6,495 nucleotides of DNA from an uncultured Chlamydiae bacterium (GCA_903909295.1 CAIVVG010000158.1:1-6495); one strand, 5' to 3'. Positions 1-5,426 are shown, counted from the stretch's first letter. Program-made: numbers and translations. The notes: generated by a model not told the origin, from the sequence alone.

Positions 1-14
1 TTCGGTTCTTTTGA

Positions 15-91
15 GCCTATTTTCGATGCAAAAATGGGGGGCTATATACTGTTGTCGATATTGCCCCCCATATTTGAAGTCGAAAAGAGGC
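15..91. repeat. 77-bp imperfect palindrome with a 9-bp G/C core
   Basis: The outer arms 15-26 (GCCTATTTTCGA) and 80-91 (TCGAAAAGAGGC) pair at 11 of 12 positions. The core ATGGGGGGC at 34-42 pairs perfectly with GCCCCCCAT at 63-71, and CAAA/TTTG pairs lie between the two. The central loop is about 20 bases. No run of T follows on either strand, so a standard intrinsic terminator is not well supported. It could be a small palindromic or MITE-like repeat, or a hairpin processing/termination signal for a gene left of the window. The pairing is seen directly; the role is unknown. Confidence 0.55.
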
Positions 92-160
92 CAAAATAAT
101 CCAAAAACTCGATGAAATATTTTTTACAGAACACCCTCTTAAAGTAAATCAATGGAATAT

Positions 161-188
161 TTCTCTGCGTTCTCCGCGTCTCTGCGGT
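161..188. repeat. Degenerate 8-9-mer tandem motif (CTCTGCGT-type)
   Basis: Three imperfect units follow one another: CTCTGCGTT, CTCCGCGT and CTCTGCGGT. On the other strand this reads as ACCGCAGAGACGCGGAGAAC followed by GCAGAG. From memory, similar short CGCAGAG-rich repeats occur between genes in many unrelated bacterial groups (cyanobacteria, deltaproteobacteria and others), with no agreed function. An AT-rich stretch (AATTATTTTT) follows directly. The repeat is visible here; its relation to the widespread family is recalled and was not searched. Confidence 0.5.
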
Positions 189-236
189 AATTATTTTTCC
201 CTACCCTGAAAATGGGAATACGCCCGACTCATCCGA

Positions 237-253
237 TGTAAAGCGGCTTTACA
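237..253. promoter_or_regulatory. 17-bp perfect palindrome, possible operator
   Basis: TGTAAAGC-G-GCTTTACA is a perfect 8-bp inverted repeat around one central base. It lies about 40 bp upstream of the TATAAT box at 294-299. Size and symmetry fit a dimeric repressor site, but no regulator is encoded nearby and only one copy is seen. It could equally be a minor hairpin or chance. Confidence 0.25.
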
Positions 254-293
254 AGCCACAAAATGATGCTTTCCTGATTTATCAGAGTTTGGT

Positions 294-299
294 TATAAT
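294..299 (+). promoter_or_regulatory. TATAAT -10 box without a clear -35
   Basis: A perfect TATAAT lies 37 bp upstream of the ATG at 337 of the small F-box-like frame. The best -35 candidate is TTTCCT at 270-275, which matches TTGACA at 3 of 6 positions with an 18-bp spacer. It is a weak promoter call, supported mainly by its place in front of a reading frame. Confidence 0.25.
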
Positions 300-336
300 T
301 TCTCTCTCTGGAACGCACATCCCAGTCGAGATCGAA

Positions 337-491
337 ATGATGGTTGCAGCATCAGATTCAATACAAACATCCTTGCCAAATGACTTGTGGCTACAGATCC
401 GTTCTTATGCGGGGAAAAAAGAGGCCTAGCTCTTCTCTTGACGCTCCCCCTTGCACGATTCAATGAGCAGTCCTACCGCTTTAAGGGGTAA
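337..491 (+). pseudogene. Possible F-box protein remnant with a frameshift
   Basis: A short frame starts at ATG 337 (or 340) and stops at TAG 427-429, giving 30 residues that include SLPNDLWLQIRSYAGKK. Adding one base to the A6 run at 415-420 would let the frame continue as RGLALLLTLPLARFNEQSYR and stop at TAA 489-491. The joined peptide resembles an F-box: LP-x-D/E-L-x-x-x-I-x-SY near the start and a leucine-rich stretch ending in RFNE. F-box proteins are expanded in environmental chlamydiae, where they are thought to engage host ubiquitin ligase. The rebuilt product would be only about 51 residues and would overlap the yjbH 3' end by 11 bp. Upstream the frame is open back to 148 but has no ATG. 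The F-box match is by eye; a chance ORF remains possible. Confidence 0.3.
415..435 (-). terminator. Probable intrinsic terminator of the yjbH gene
   Basis: Read on the minus strand about 46 bases after the yjbH stop, GAAGAG, the loop CTAGGC and CTCTTTTTT form a 5-6-bp stem followed by a run of six T. Position and orientation suit termination of the yjbH-like transcript. The stem is short and only moderately stable, so the call is moderate. Confidence 0.4.
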
Positions 492-2637
492 TGACCGGCT
501 TGCCGTTGTACCGTTCCCAGTAAATGGTCGGATAGAGCTGTTTACCGGTGGATCCTACAGCTCCGCAGTCGCGGAGCCAAGCTGACATCGAGGTCCCGAT
601 GCGGGTGCGGCTGCTCTTATTGAGGAAGATGTCGAGGGGAAGCGTGATGGAAAAGCCCTTATCGTAGTAGCGGCTTCCATTCACAATGTCTCCTGCGTTG
701 GTCATCGTATACCAGAGGCCAACTCGAAGCCCGCTGAAAAAGGTCCGTCCCCCTTCTACTCGAATGCCCTTATCATGGGCGAGGAATTGTCCTAAATTGA
801 CTTTAAAATCGAGGCTGAGCGGTCTGTACTGGTAGTAGAAATTGAGAAAATACTGCCACCCTATGTAGGGGACGTGGATATACCCTTCATCGCTGAGCTT
901 GCGGATTTTTGTGGTGAAGCCGATTCCGTAGTATTTTCTCTTAAAAAGGGCGGACATTTCAGCTCCGAGGGCCCAATTGGAGTGGACGGGGTAGTAGAGA
1001 AGTTCTCCACAAGTCCCCCCGTAGGCAGTTTCAAAATAGCCCAGACCCAGCCTCGAAAACCACCCCTGTCCTAAATTCCAGCTTTTCTGGACAAAGGCTT
1101 GTTCTAGATGGAGGGAGCTGGTTTGATTGTACAAGATCGAGTCGGTCCTTACGTTGATGATCCGAGAGGGGTTAATGATGTCCTGGGCCTTCATGTCTTT
1201 GGCGCTGGATTTGGCTGTATAGGTCATCCAAACGTAATAATAAATCTGGTTGAATAAATACCCTTCAGGTCCTAGGCCGAGCCCGACCTCATACTTGAAC
1301 TTTCCGCGGCTGCTCCCCAAAAAGGTGCTCAGCCAAGGGCGAAATGTGATCAACCAAATCGGCTTATTCCGCTTGTAGAGGAGCGTCCCTTCATATTTGG
1401 AAGGGGCGGAGGAGGCCTCTCTCAAAGGGGCGATAATCCTAAATTCTTGCTCTCCGATTTGATCTTGGCGGAACCGTTTCAAATCTTGGATCCGATAGCG
1501 GTATTCATGAATGGGGACCCCCTCGGCTTCAATGACGACTGTCACCGTTTCGAGATTGGAGGGAGAAAGGGAGCTCAGGACCGATTCAACGCGATGGCGA
1601 ACTTCCTGTTCTTCCCGGTAACGGACATTGACGAGCTCCAGCCAAAGGCTATCTTTGCCCCCTTTTTCAGGAACTAGGCTTAAATTATAGAGATCAAAGC
1701 CCTGTTCCTGAAAGGCGTAGGCAAGTTCTTGGGCAAGCTCTTGGCTAGAGCGAAGTGGGCCTAAAGGTTCCGTATCCACAGGGGCCGCATAGGGGGCCGG
1801 GTCGTAGAGCTTGGGGAATAAGCCCTTGGAACCCCCCAAATTGTATCGGAATGCAAGGCTGGCGGCCCAATCATCGCCCCGAATCGTACTCGCGGAGAGG
1901 CGAATGAGCTCCCACAGATCGAGCTGAGCTCCTACATTGACCCGGCTGTTGACAGTACGCCCCTCATGATGCTCAAAGGGGTGGTGCTTGTAGTCGTTGG
2001 CGTCATATTCGGCCAGGAGGGATAGCCCCTTTAAAAAATGGGACGAGCGGTGCCAGGGGGTCCAAGCTAACCCGCCATAAAATCCGTGGATCCGTCCAGT
2101 GCCCCACCCTAAAGACGCTTCCAGGTTGAGTTTCAAAAATTCTTGAGTAGCGACCACGTAAAAAGACCGAAAGCGGCAGCTCCCCAAAAAGTCGTTGAGC
2201 CCCATCGCTATATCGGGGATAAAGGGGAACCCATCTTCCTTCCGCAGGAGGATCACCTTGAGATTGGCCGCTCGCTCCGCCTCCTCTCCAAATCCAAGAT
2301 GGCCGAAAGTGCTGTCCATCACCCCCTGAAAAATCCAATAATTCCCGGTGGTCTCAATATGGTCGAAAAACTGGAACCCCAAGCTCCAGATTCTGTAGGG
2401 AGGAACGTACGCAAACCCGAATCCCAAAACTCCCGCTTCATAGGTACGGGCTGATGGCATGGTGAAGTACCCCCCCTGAAGGTTGTAGTTGATAATGAGA
2501 GGAAGGTGGTCGTGGATCTCCCGATTGATTTTCTCAACCGTCTCCAGATCACGGAACAACTGATCGCAGGGGTTCTCCATCTCTTCTGCGCACACCGATA
2601 GGAAAGGACAGAGAGCAAAGAGTAAGAACTTTTTCAT
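481..2637 (-). CDS. YjbH-family outer-membrane / exopolysaccharide protein
   Basis: The protein has 718 residues from the chosen ATG at 2637. It opens with MKKFLLFALCPFLSVCAEE, a classic Sec signal peptide likely cut after Ala17; Val before Cys16 argues against a lipobox. The YjbH pattern follows: NLQGGYFTMPSA (52-63), aromatic-rich beta-strand segments, DIAMGLNDFLGS (142-153), LGWGTGRIHGFYGG (176-189), a mixed alpha/beta domain around 296-400, and a C-terminal beta-rich region with YFETAYGGTCGELLYYP (534-550). Length suits the family. In enterobacteria YjbH belongs to the yjbEFGH exopolysaccharide operon and is predicted to be an outer-membrane beta-barrel; no yjbE, F or G partner lies in the window. 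The frame stays open upstream to ATG 2745, but only the 2637 start puts the signal peptide first. No Shine-Dalgarno precedes 2637. The family call is strong; substrate and role in a chlamydia are unknown. Confidence 0.85.
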   Translation of the reverse strand: MKKFLLFALCPFLSVCAEEMENPCDQLFRDLETVEKINREIHDHLPLIINYNLQGGYFTMPSARTYEAGVLGFGFAYVPPYRIWSLGFQFFDHIETTGNYWIFQGVMDSTFGHLGFGEEAERAANLKVILLRKEDGFPFIPDIAMGLNDFLGSCRFRSFYVVATQEFLKLNLEASLGWGTGRIHGFYGGLAWTPWHRSSHFLKGLSLLAEYDANDYKHHPFEHHEGRTVNSRVNVGAQLDLWELIRLSASTIRGDDWAASLAFRYNLGGSKGLFPKLYDPAPYAAPVDTEPLGPLRSSQELAQELAYAFQEQGFDLYNLSLVPEKGGKDSLWLELVNVRYREEQEVRHRVESVLSSLSPSNLETVTVVIEAEGVPIHEYRYRIQDLKRFRQDQIGEQEFRIIAPLREASSAPSKYEGTLLYKRNKPIWLITFRPWLSTFLGSSRGKFKYEVGLGLGPEGYLFNQIYYYVWMTYTAKSSAKDMKAQDIINPSRIINVRTDSILYNQTSSLHLEQAFVQKSWNLGQGWFSRLGLGYFETAYGGTCGELLYYPVHSNWALGAEMSALFKRKYYGIGFTTKIRKLSDEGYIHVPYIGWQYFLNFYYQYRPLSLDFKVNLGQFLAHDKGIRVEGGRTFFSGLRVGLWYTMTNAGDIVNGSRYYDKGFSITLPLDIFLNKSSRTRIGTSMSAWLRDCGAVGSTGKQLYPTIYWERYNGKPVITP

Positions 2638-2652
2638 AGGTCGAAGACCGCC

Positions 2653-2681
2653 AGCGTAGAAGGAAAATAGTTTTTTTTCAA
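2653..2681 (-). promoter_or_regulatory. Candidate promoter of the yjbH-like gene
   Basis: On the minus strand TTGAAA (2681-2676, 5 of 6 to consensus) is followed after 17 bp by TACGCT (2658-2653, 3 of 6). Transcription would start near 2646 and leave a leader of only about 9 bases, which fits the missing Shine-Dalgarno before ATG 2637. The -35 lies in a run of eight A, next to the left arm of the 32-bp inverted repeat. The -10 is weak. Confidence 0.25.
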
Positions 2682-2684
2682 GGA

Positions 2685-2827
2685 CCCCCTTCATAAATTC
2701 ATCACAGAATGCGGCCGAGCGAGGCGTTCCGAACGACGAGTTCATAGCGAATAGCTATGGACGAGGAGGAGGATCGATATGGTGAAGTCGCAGCCGGCCG
2801 CATTCTGTGATGAATTTATGAAGGGGG
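2685..2827. repeat. Perfect 32-bp inverted repeat around a 79-bp loop
   Basis: The left arm 2685-2716 (starting CCCCCTTCATAAATTCATCA) is the exact reverse complement of the right arm 2796-2827. The loop 2717-2795 holds a 9-bp hairpin (CATAGC-GAATA-GCTATG core, 2743-2759), a CGTTC-C-GAACG palindrome (2725-2735) and GAGGAGGAGG followed by ATG 2779. It lies between divergent genes, where a terminator is not expected. Perfect arms of this length suggest a recent or maintained structure: an invertible segment, a MITE-like element or a cruciform site. No clear target-site duplication flanks it, and no recombinase is encoded here. The repeat is certain; the function is inferred. Confidence 0.9.
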
Positions 2828-2931
2828 CCCCGGAAGGGCCTTCACTATTATTTCCCTCTTGCCTATACTCCTCTGCAGAACGTATACCGGGAGTGGTTCA
2901 AAAATCGGGAGATGCCAAGGAGGCGCCCTGA
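2779..2931 (+). CDS. Small ORF with strong RBS, unknown function
   Basis: This 50-residue frame begins MVKSQPAAFCDEFMKGAPEG and stops at TGA 2929-2931. It is preceded by AGGAGG (2767-2772), six bases before the ATG, one of the strongest Shine-Dalgarno matches in the window. Residues 7-16 (AAFCDEFMKG) come from the right arm of the inverted repeat; the left arm encodes the same residues on the other strand, in frame with yjbH. Its 3' part runs into the dispersed element, and its stop sits just after that element's AAGGAGG. I recognise no family. It may be a leader peptide or merely a by-product of the repeats. The predicted greA promoter lies inside it, so it would be translated only from an upstream transcript. 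Confidence 0.25.
   Translation: MVKSQPAAFCDEFMKGAPEGPSLLFPSCLYSSAERIPGVVQKSGDAKEAP
2841..2869 (+). promoter_or_regulatory. Candidate greA promoter
   Basis: TTCACT (2841-2846, 4 of 6) and TATACT (2864-2869, 5 of 6) are separated by exactly 17 bp. The predicted transcription start near 2876 lies just before the dispersed element, so the whole element would form the greA leader. A hairpin, TGAAGG/CCTTCA (2819-2824 with 2839-2844), overlaps the -35. Confidence 0.4.
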
Positions 2932-3055
2932 TTTTGGATCAGGCGGAGCCGGCACTTCAAGCAGCTCAACCCATAGGGTTGGGCGATGGAGGTGGATTCC
3001 AAAAGCAGTGGCTGCCCGACGCCGGCAGAACCGATTTTCGAATCACGAGCGGTAT
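2884..3055 (+). repeat. Dispersed 172-bp element, copy 1 (greA leader)
   Basis: This stretch aligns end to end with 5254-5426 at about 89% identity (about 19 differences by hand, including one 1-base indel). Its ends are long inverted repeats (ATACCG... and ...CGGTAT) that pair over about 25 positions, with a conserved internal loop GGA/GAG. Inside lie further hairpins: TGCC/GGCA, CGCCCTGA/TCAGGCG (one bulge), GCTCAACCC-ATA-GGGTTGGGC and GCAG-TGG-CTGC. It also carries AAGGAGG at 2917-2923. It ends 12 bp before the greA ATG. TA lies just outside both ends of TACCG...CGGTA here, but copy 2 does not repeat this. It could be a MITE-like element or a structured leader RNA. Confidence 0.85.
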
Positions 3056-3068
3056 AGGACGAAATTGA
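2934..3068 (+). other. Leader frame of element copy 1, stop on greA ATG
   Basis: A TTG at 2934 (or ATT 2931, CTG 2928) follows AAGGAGG (2917-2923) and opens a 44-residue frame beginning DQAEPAL after the start. It ends at TGA 3066-3068, overlapping the greA start as TGATG. The arrangement suits translational coupling, since greA itself has only AGGA (3056-3059) as a ribosome site. Against a functional peptide: compared with copy 2, most codon differences change the amino acid, and the start is not ATG. Confidence 0.25.
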
Positions 3069-5236
3069 TGACGTATTTAAAAGATTTTCGCGAACGCATT
3101 GAAAGAAATGACTACCCTGGCTTTCTGAAGATCTGGGAAGAATACTGTTACGGAGATCAGCCGGATGGGGAAGAGATGGAGGCTGTATTGGAGCTCGTTA
3201 AAGCTTCTGATTTAGCCAAACAATTTGGGATTCACGTGGAGAGGCTCTTGCCTCTATGGCGCGAACTGAAGGATCCATCCCAAGCCCATAATGTCTTGAG
3301 ACTCATCTTCGATCTGCAAACTACAAACAATGAACAACTCGCCGATCTTGCGACCGAATATCTCAAAACCCGGTATCCGGAAGATCCTCTTCTCCTCGAA
3401 AAATTTCGCCTGATTGGGCTCCGAAACCGAGACCTTTTCCCTTCCGTCATTCGCAATTTTGAGCTCTTAAGCCACATGCAAAAGGGTAATTTCGTCTACC
3501 ACACAGGGGGTTGGGGGACGGGGGAAATCTCCGATGTCTCGATGGTGCGTGAAGAGATGACTTTGGAATTTGAAAACGTGGTCGGGCTTCAACAGGTCTC
3601 TTTTGAAAAGGCATTCCGCACTCTGATTCCTCTCCCCAAAGACCACTTTTATGCGCGCCGCTTTGGGGACCCCGATACGCTTGAAAAAGAGGCAAGAGAA
3701 TCCCCCAGTGAACTCATCCGTCTTTTGCTGAGAGATTTAGGACCTAAGACTGCTGCAGATTTAAAAAATGAGTTAGCCGACTTAGTGATTCCTTCAGAAG
3801 ATTGGAACCGTTGGTGGCAGACGGCTCGCTCCAAGTTGAAAAAAGATACAAAGATCGAATGCCCTAAAGAGCTGAAAGACCCTTTCCGCCTCCTGAAAGA
3901 AGAGGTGCCTCACGAGGTAGCTCTACACAAAGCACTGGAAACCAAGCCATCAGTCAGCGCGACCTTGCAAATGGTTTATGCTTTCTTGCGCGATTTCCCA
4001 GAAACTTTAAAAAATAAAGAGTTTAAGGTTTCCTTAGAAGCTCGTCTTCAAGAGATGCTTAAAGAACACTGCAGCGAAGCGCAAAAGTTGCAGCTATTGC
4101 TCCTTCTGGAAGATCTGGGATCTACGCACGTAACGCAGGAAATCACAAAAGAGATGACTCATATGCAGCCTGCAGCTGAGATCATTCGCTCTTTTGAGGT
4201 GATGGGATTTCAGAAAAAGGCGCTTCAAAAAGTACGCAAACTGCGCTCCGATTGGGCAGAAATTTATCTCGATCTTCTCTTTACCGTTGAGCAAAACGTT
4301 CTCCGAGATTTTATCCTCGGTGAGCTCGATACCCCGCAAACAAAAGACGCCTTGAAGCAGAAACTCTGTTCTCTCTTAATGCACCCTCTGACGTATCCAG
4401 ATATTTTTGTTTGGTATTTTCTCAAACTCATCGACAAAAAGCATCAAGTCCCCTTCGCTGACGACCAGGGGAGAAATCGGTTTTTCGAGGGACTCCTGAT
4501 CATTCTCGACCACGTAGAGAAAAAAGTTCAGGCAAGAGATCTCGGCAAAAAAATCTTGAATATCATCTTAGCCGATCGCTACAAAGTGGTGCGCGATATC
4601 CTCCAACATTCGAGCTTGGAAGAGACAAAAGAGTACTTGCTTTTGGCTAGCAAGTGCAACTCCTTTTCCGATCACGATCTTAAAATTCTCCACTCTCTGG
4701 CTGAAGTAGTCCACCCATCCTTGTCTCGCATCAGAAAGGACAAAGGACAGTCCCATACAGATGAAACTGCGATCTGGACAACGCAAGATGGGTATCAAAA
4801 AGTTCACCAACGGATGCAGCAAATCGCAACGATTGAGACAGTCCAGAATGCGAAAGAAATCGAAACAGCCCGTGCGCATGGAGATCTCCGAGAAAACGCC
4901 GAGTTCAAGGCGGCTCTCGAGCGGCGAGATCGCCTCCAATCAGAGCTCAAGCTTCTCTCCGATCAATTTTCTAGGGCAAAGATCATTACTCCTCAGGATG
5001 TCCTTGCCGATGAGGTAGGAGTCGGGTCGATCGTCCACTGCTCCGATTCAAAGGGGCAACACCTGCGCTTTACCTTGTTAGGTCCGTGGGATGCAGATCC
5101 CGAAAAAAAGATTCTCTCCTTCCAATCCAAACTCGCCCAATCGATGAAAGGGAAGGGCGTTGGGCAAAAATTTGAATTTCAGGGAGAGACATTCACCATT
5201 ACCGATATCGACAATTACTTTGATCAGAAACAGTAA
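3068..5236 (+). CDS. greA: Transcription elongation factor GreA, long chlamydial form
   Basis: The protein has 722 residues. GreA enters the RNA polymerase secondary channel and stimulates cleavage of backtracked transcripts. The C-terminal 150 residues (from about 571) are a full GreA: a coiled coil with ARAHGDLRENAEFKAA, where Asp606 and Glu609 match the acidic tip residues D41/E44 of E. coli GreA, then the C-terminal domain with GVGSIVHCSDSKG, SKLAQSMKGKGVG and FTITDI. Residues 1-570 are a long, mostly helical, leucine- and charge-rich extension with HTGGWGTGEISDVSMV near 145-160, which resembles a small beta-barrel motif. The roughly 715-residue Chlamydia GreA has the same plan; Borrelia GreA is also extended. 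Start 3068 is preferred because the open frame upstream to 2912 translates the repeat element. AGGA at 3056-3059 is a weak ribosome site 8 bases upstream. Confidence 0.93.
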   Translation: MTYLKDFRERIERNDYPGFLKIWEEYCYGDQPDGEEMEAVLELVKASDLAKQFGIHVERLLPLWRELKDPSQAHNVLRLIFDLQTTNNEQLADLATEYLKTRYPEDPLLLEKFRLIGLRNRDLFPSVIRNFELLSHMQKGNFVYHTGGWGTGEISDVSMVREEMTLEFENVVGLQQVSFEKAFRTLIPLPKDHFYARRFGDPDTLEKEARESPSELIRLLLRDLGPKTAADLKNELADLVIPSEDWNRWWQTARSKLKKDTKIECPKELKDPFRLLKEEVPHEVALHKALETKPSVSATLQMVYAFLRDFPETLKNKEFKVSLEARLQEMLKEHCSEAQKLQLLLLLEDLGSTHVTQEITKEMTHMQPAAEIIRSFEVMGFQKKALQKVRKLRSDWAEIYLDLLFTVEQNVLRDFILGELDTPQTKDALKQKLCSLLMHPLTYPDIFVWYFLKLIDKKHQVPFADDQGRNRFFEGLLIILDHVEKKVQARDLGKKILNIILADRYKVVRDILQHSSLEETKEYLLLASKCNSFSDHDLKILHSLAEVVHPSLSRIRKDKGQSHTDETAIWTTQDGYQKVHQRMQQIATIETVQNAKEIETARAHGDLRENAEFKAALERRDRLQSELKLLSDQFSRAKIITPQDVLADEVGVGSIVHCSDSKGQHLRFTLLGPWDADPEKKILSFQSKLAQSMKGKGVGQKFEFQGETFTITDIDNYFDQKQ

Positions 5237-5248
5237 ATCTTCTATTGT
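5220..5248 (+). promoter_or_regulatory. Candidate rdgB promoter at the greA end
   Basis: TTGATC (5220-5225, 4 of 6) and TATTGT (5243-5248, 4 of 6) are 17 bp apart and straddle the greA stop codon. Transcription would begin near 5255, almost exactly at the first base of the second element copy. Neither hexamer is strong, and readthrough from greA is also possible because no terminator is seen. Confidence 0.3.
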
Positions 5249-5253
5249 AGGGG

Positions 5254-5426
5254 ATACCGGGAGTGATTCAAGAATCGGGGTATGCCAAGGAGGCGCCCTG
5301 ATTTTGGGTCAGGCGAAGCCGGCGCTTGAAGAAGCTCAACCTAAAGGGTTGGGCGATGCAAGCGGATCCCAAAAGCAGTGGCTGCCCGACGCCGGCAGAC
5401 CCCGATTCTTGAATCACGAGCGGTAT
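5254..5426 (+). repeat. Dispersed 173-bp element, copy 2 (rdgB leader)
   Basis: This second copy has the same orientation relative to the downstream gene as copy 1. Its terminal arms (ATACCGGGAGTGATTCAAGA and the matching right end) pair over some 24-26 positions, broken only by the same GGA/GAG internal loop. Where the stems differ from copy 1, pairing is kept or improved: A-T to G-C at one pair, G-U to A-T at another, and an A-C mismatch to A-T. It begins 17 bp after the greA stop and ends 2 bp before the rdgB ATG. AAGGAGG lies at 5287-5293. Together with copy 1 it fills nearly the whole greA-rdgB gap. Confidence 0.85.

Noticed and set aside
874..2454. Plus-strand frames at 874-1074, 1447-1677 and 2143-2454.
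   Set aside because: They are antisense to the YjbH-like gene, show no family features, and are explained by the frame of the real gene.
2587..2592. A lipoprotein signal at Cys16 of the YjbH-like protein.
   Set aside because: The residue before the cysteine is valine (LSVC), which does not fit a lipobox; cleavage after Ala17 by signal peptidase I is more likely.
2638..2745. Starts at 2745 or 2694 for the YjbH-like protein.
   Set aside because: They place the signal peptide inside the chain and have no Shine-Dalgarno in the present orientation; kept only as part of the inversion hypothesis.
2819..2844. A terminator hairpin TGAAGG/CCTTCA beyond the right arm of the inverted repeat.
   Set aside because: No T run follows on either strand, and it lies between divergent genes; it is more likely a by-product of the G/C-rich arm end.
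2884..3055. A known riboswitch or T-box leader.
   Set aside because: I could not match the element to any riboswitch consensus I know, and near-identical loops as well as stems suggest a young repeat rather than an ancient ligand-binding RNA.
2912..3067. An in-frame N-terminal extension of GreA starting at ATG 2912.
   Set aside because: Its 52 residues are the translation of the dispersed repeat; the same repeat before rdgB has a stop in that frame, and GreA length from 3068 already fits the chlamydial family.
3232..4939. Minus-strand frames within greA, up to 123 residues long.
   Set aside because: They lie opposite a well-supported gene and have no recognisable domains or ribosome sites.
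2884..5426. An insertion sequence or CRISPR array.
   Set aside because: No transposase is encoded within or beside the copies, and there are only two copies with no regular spacers.
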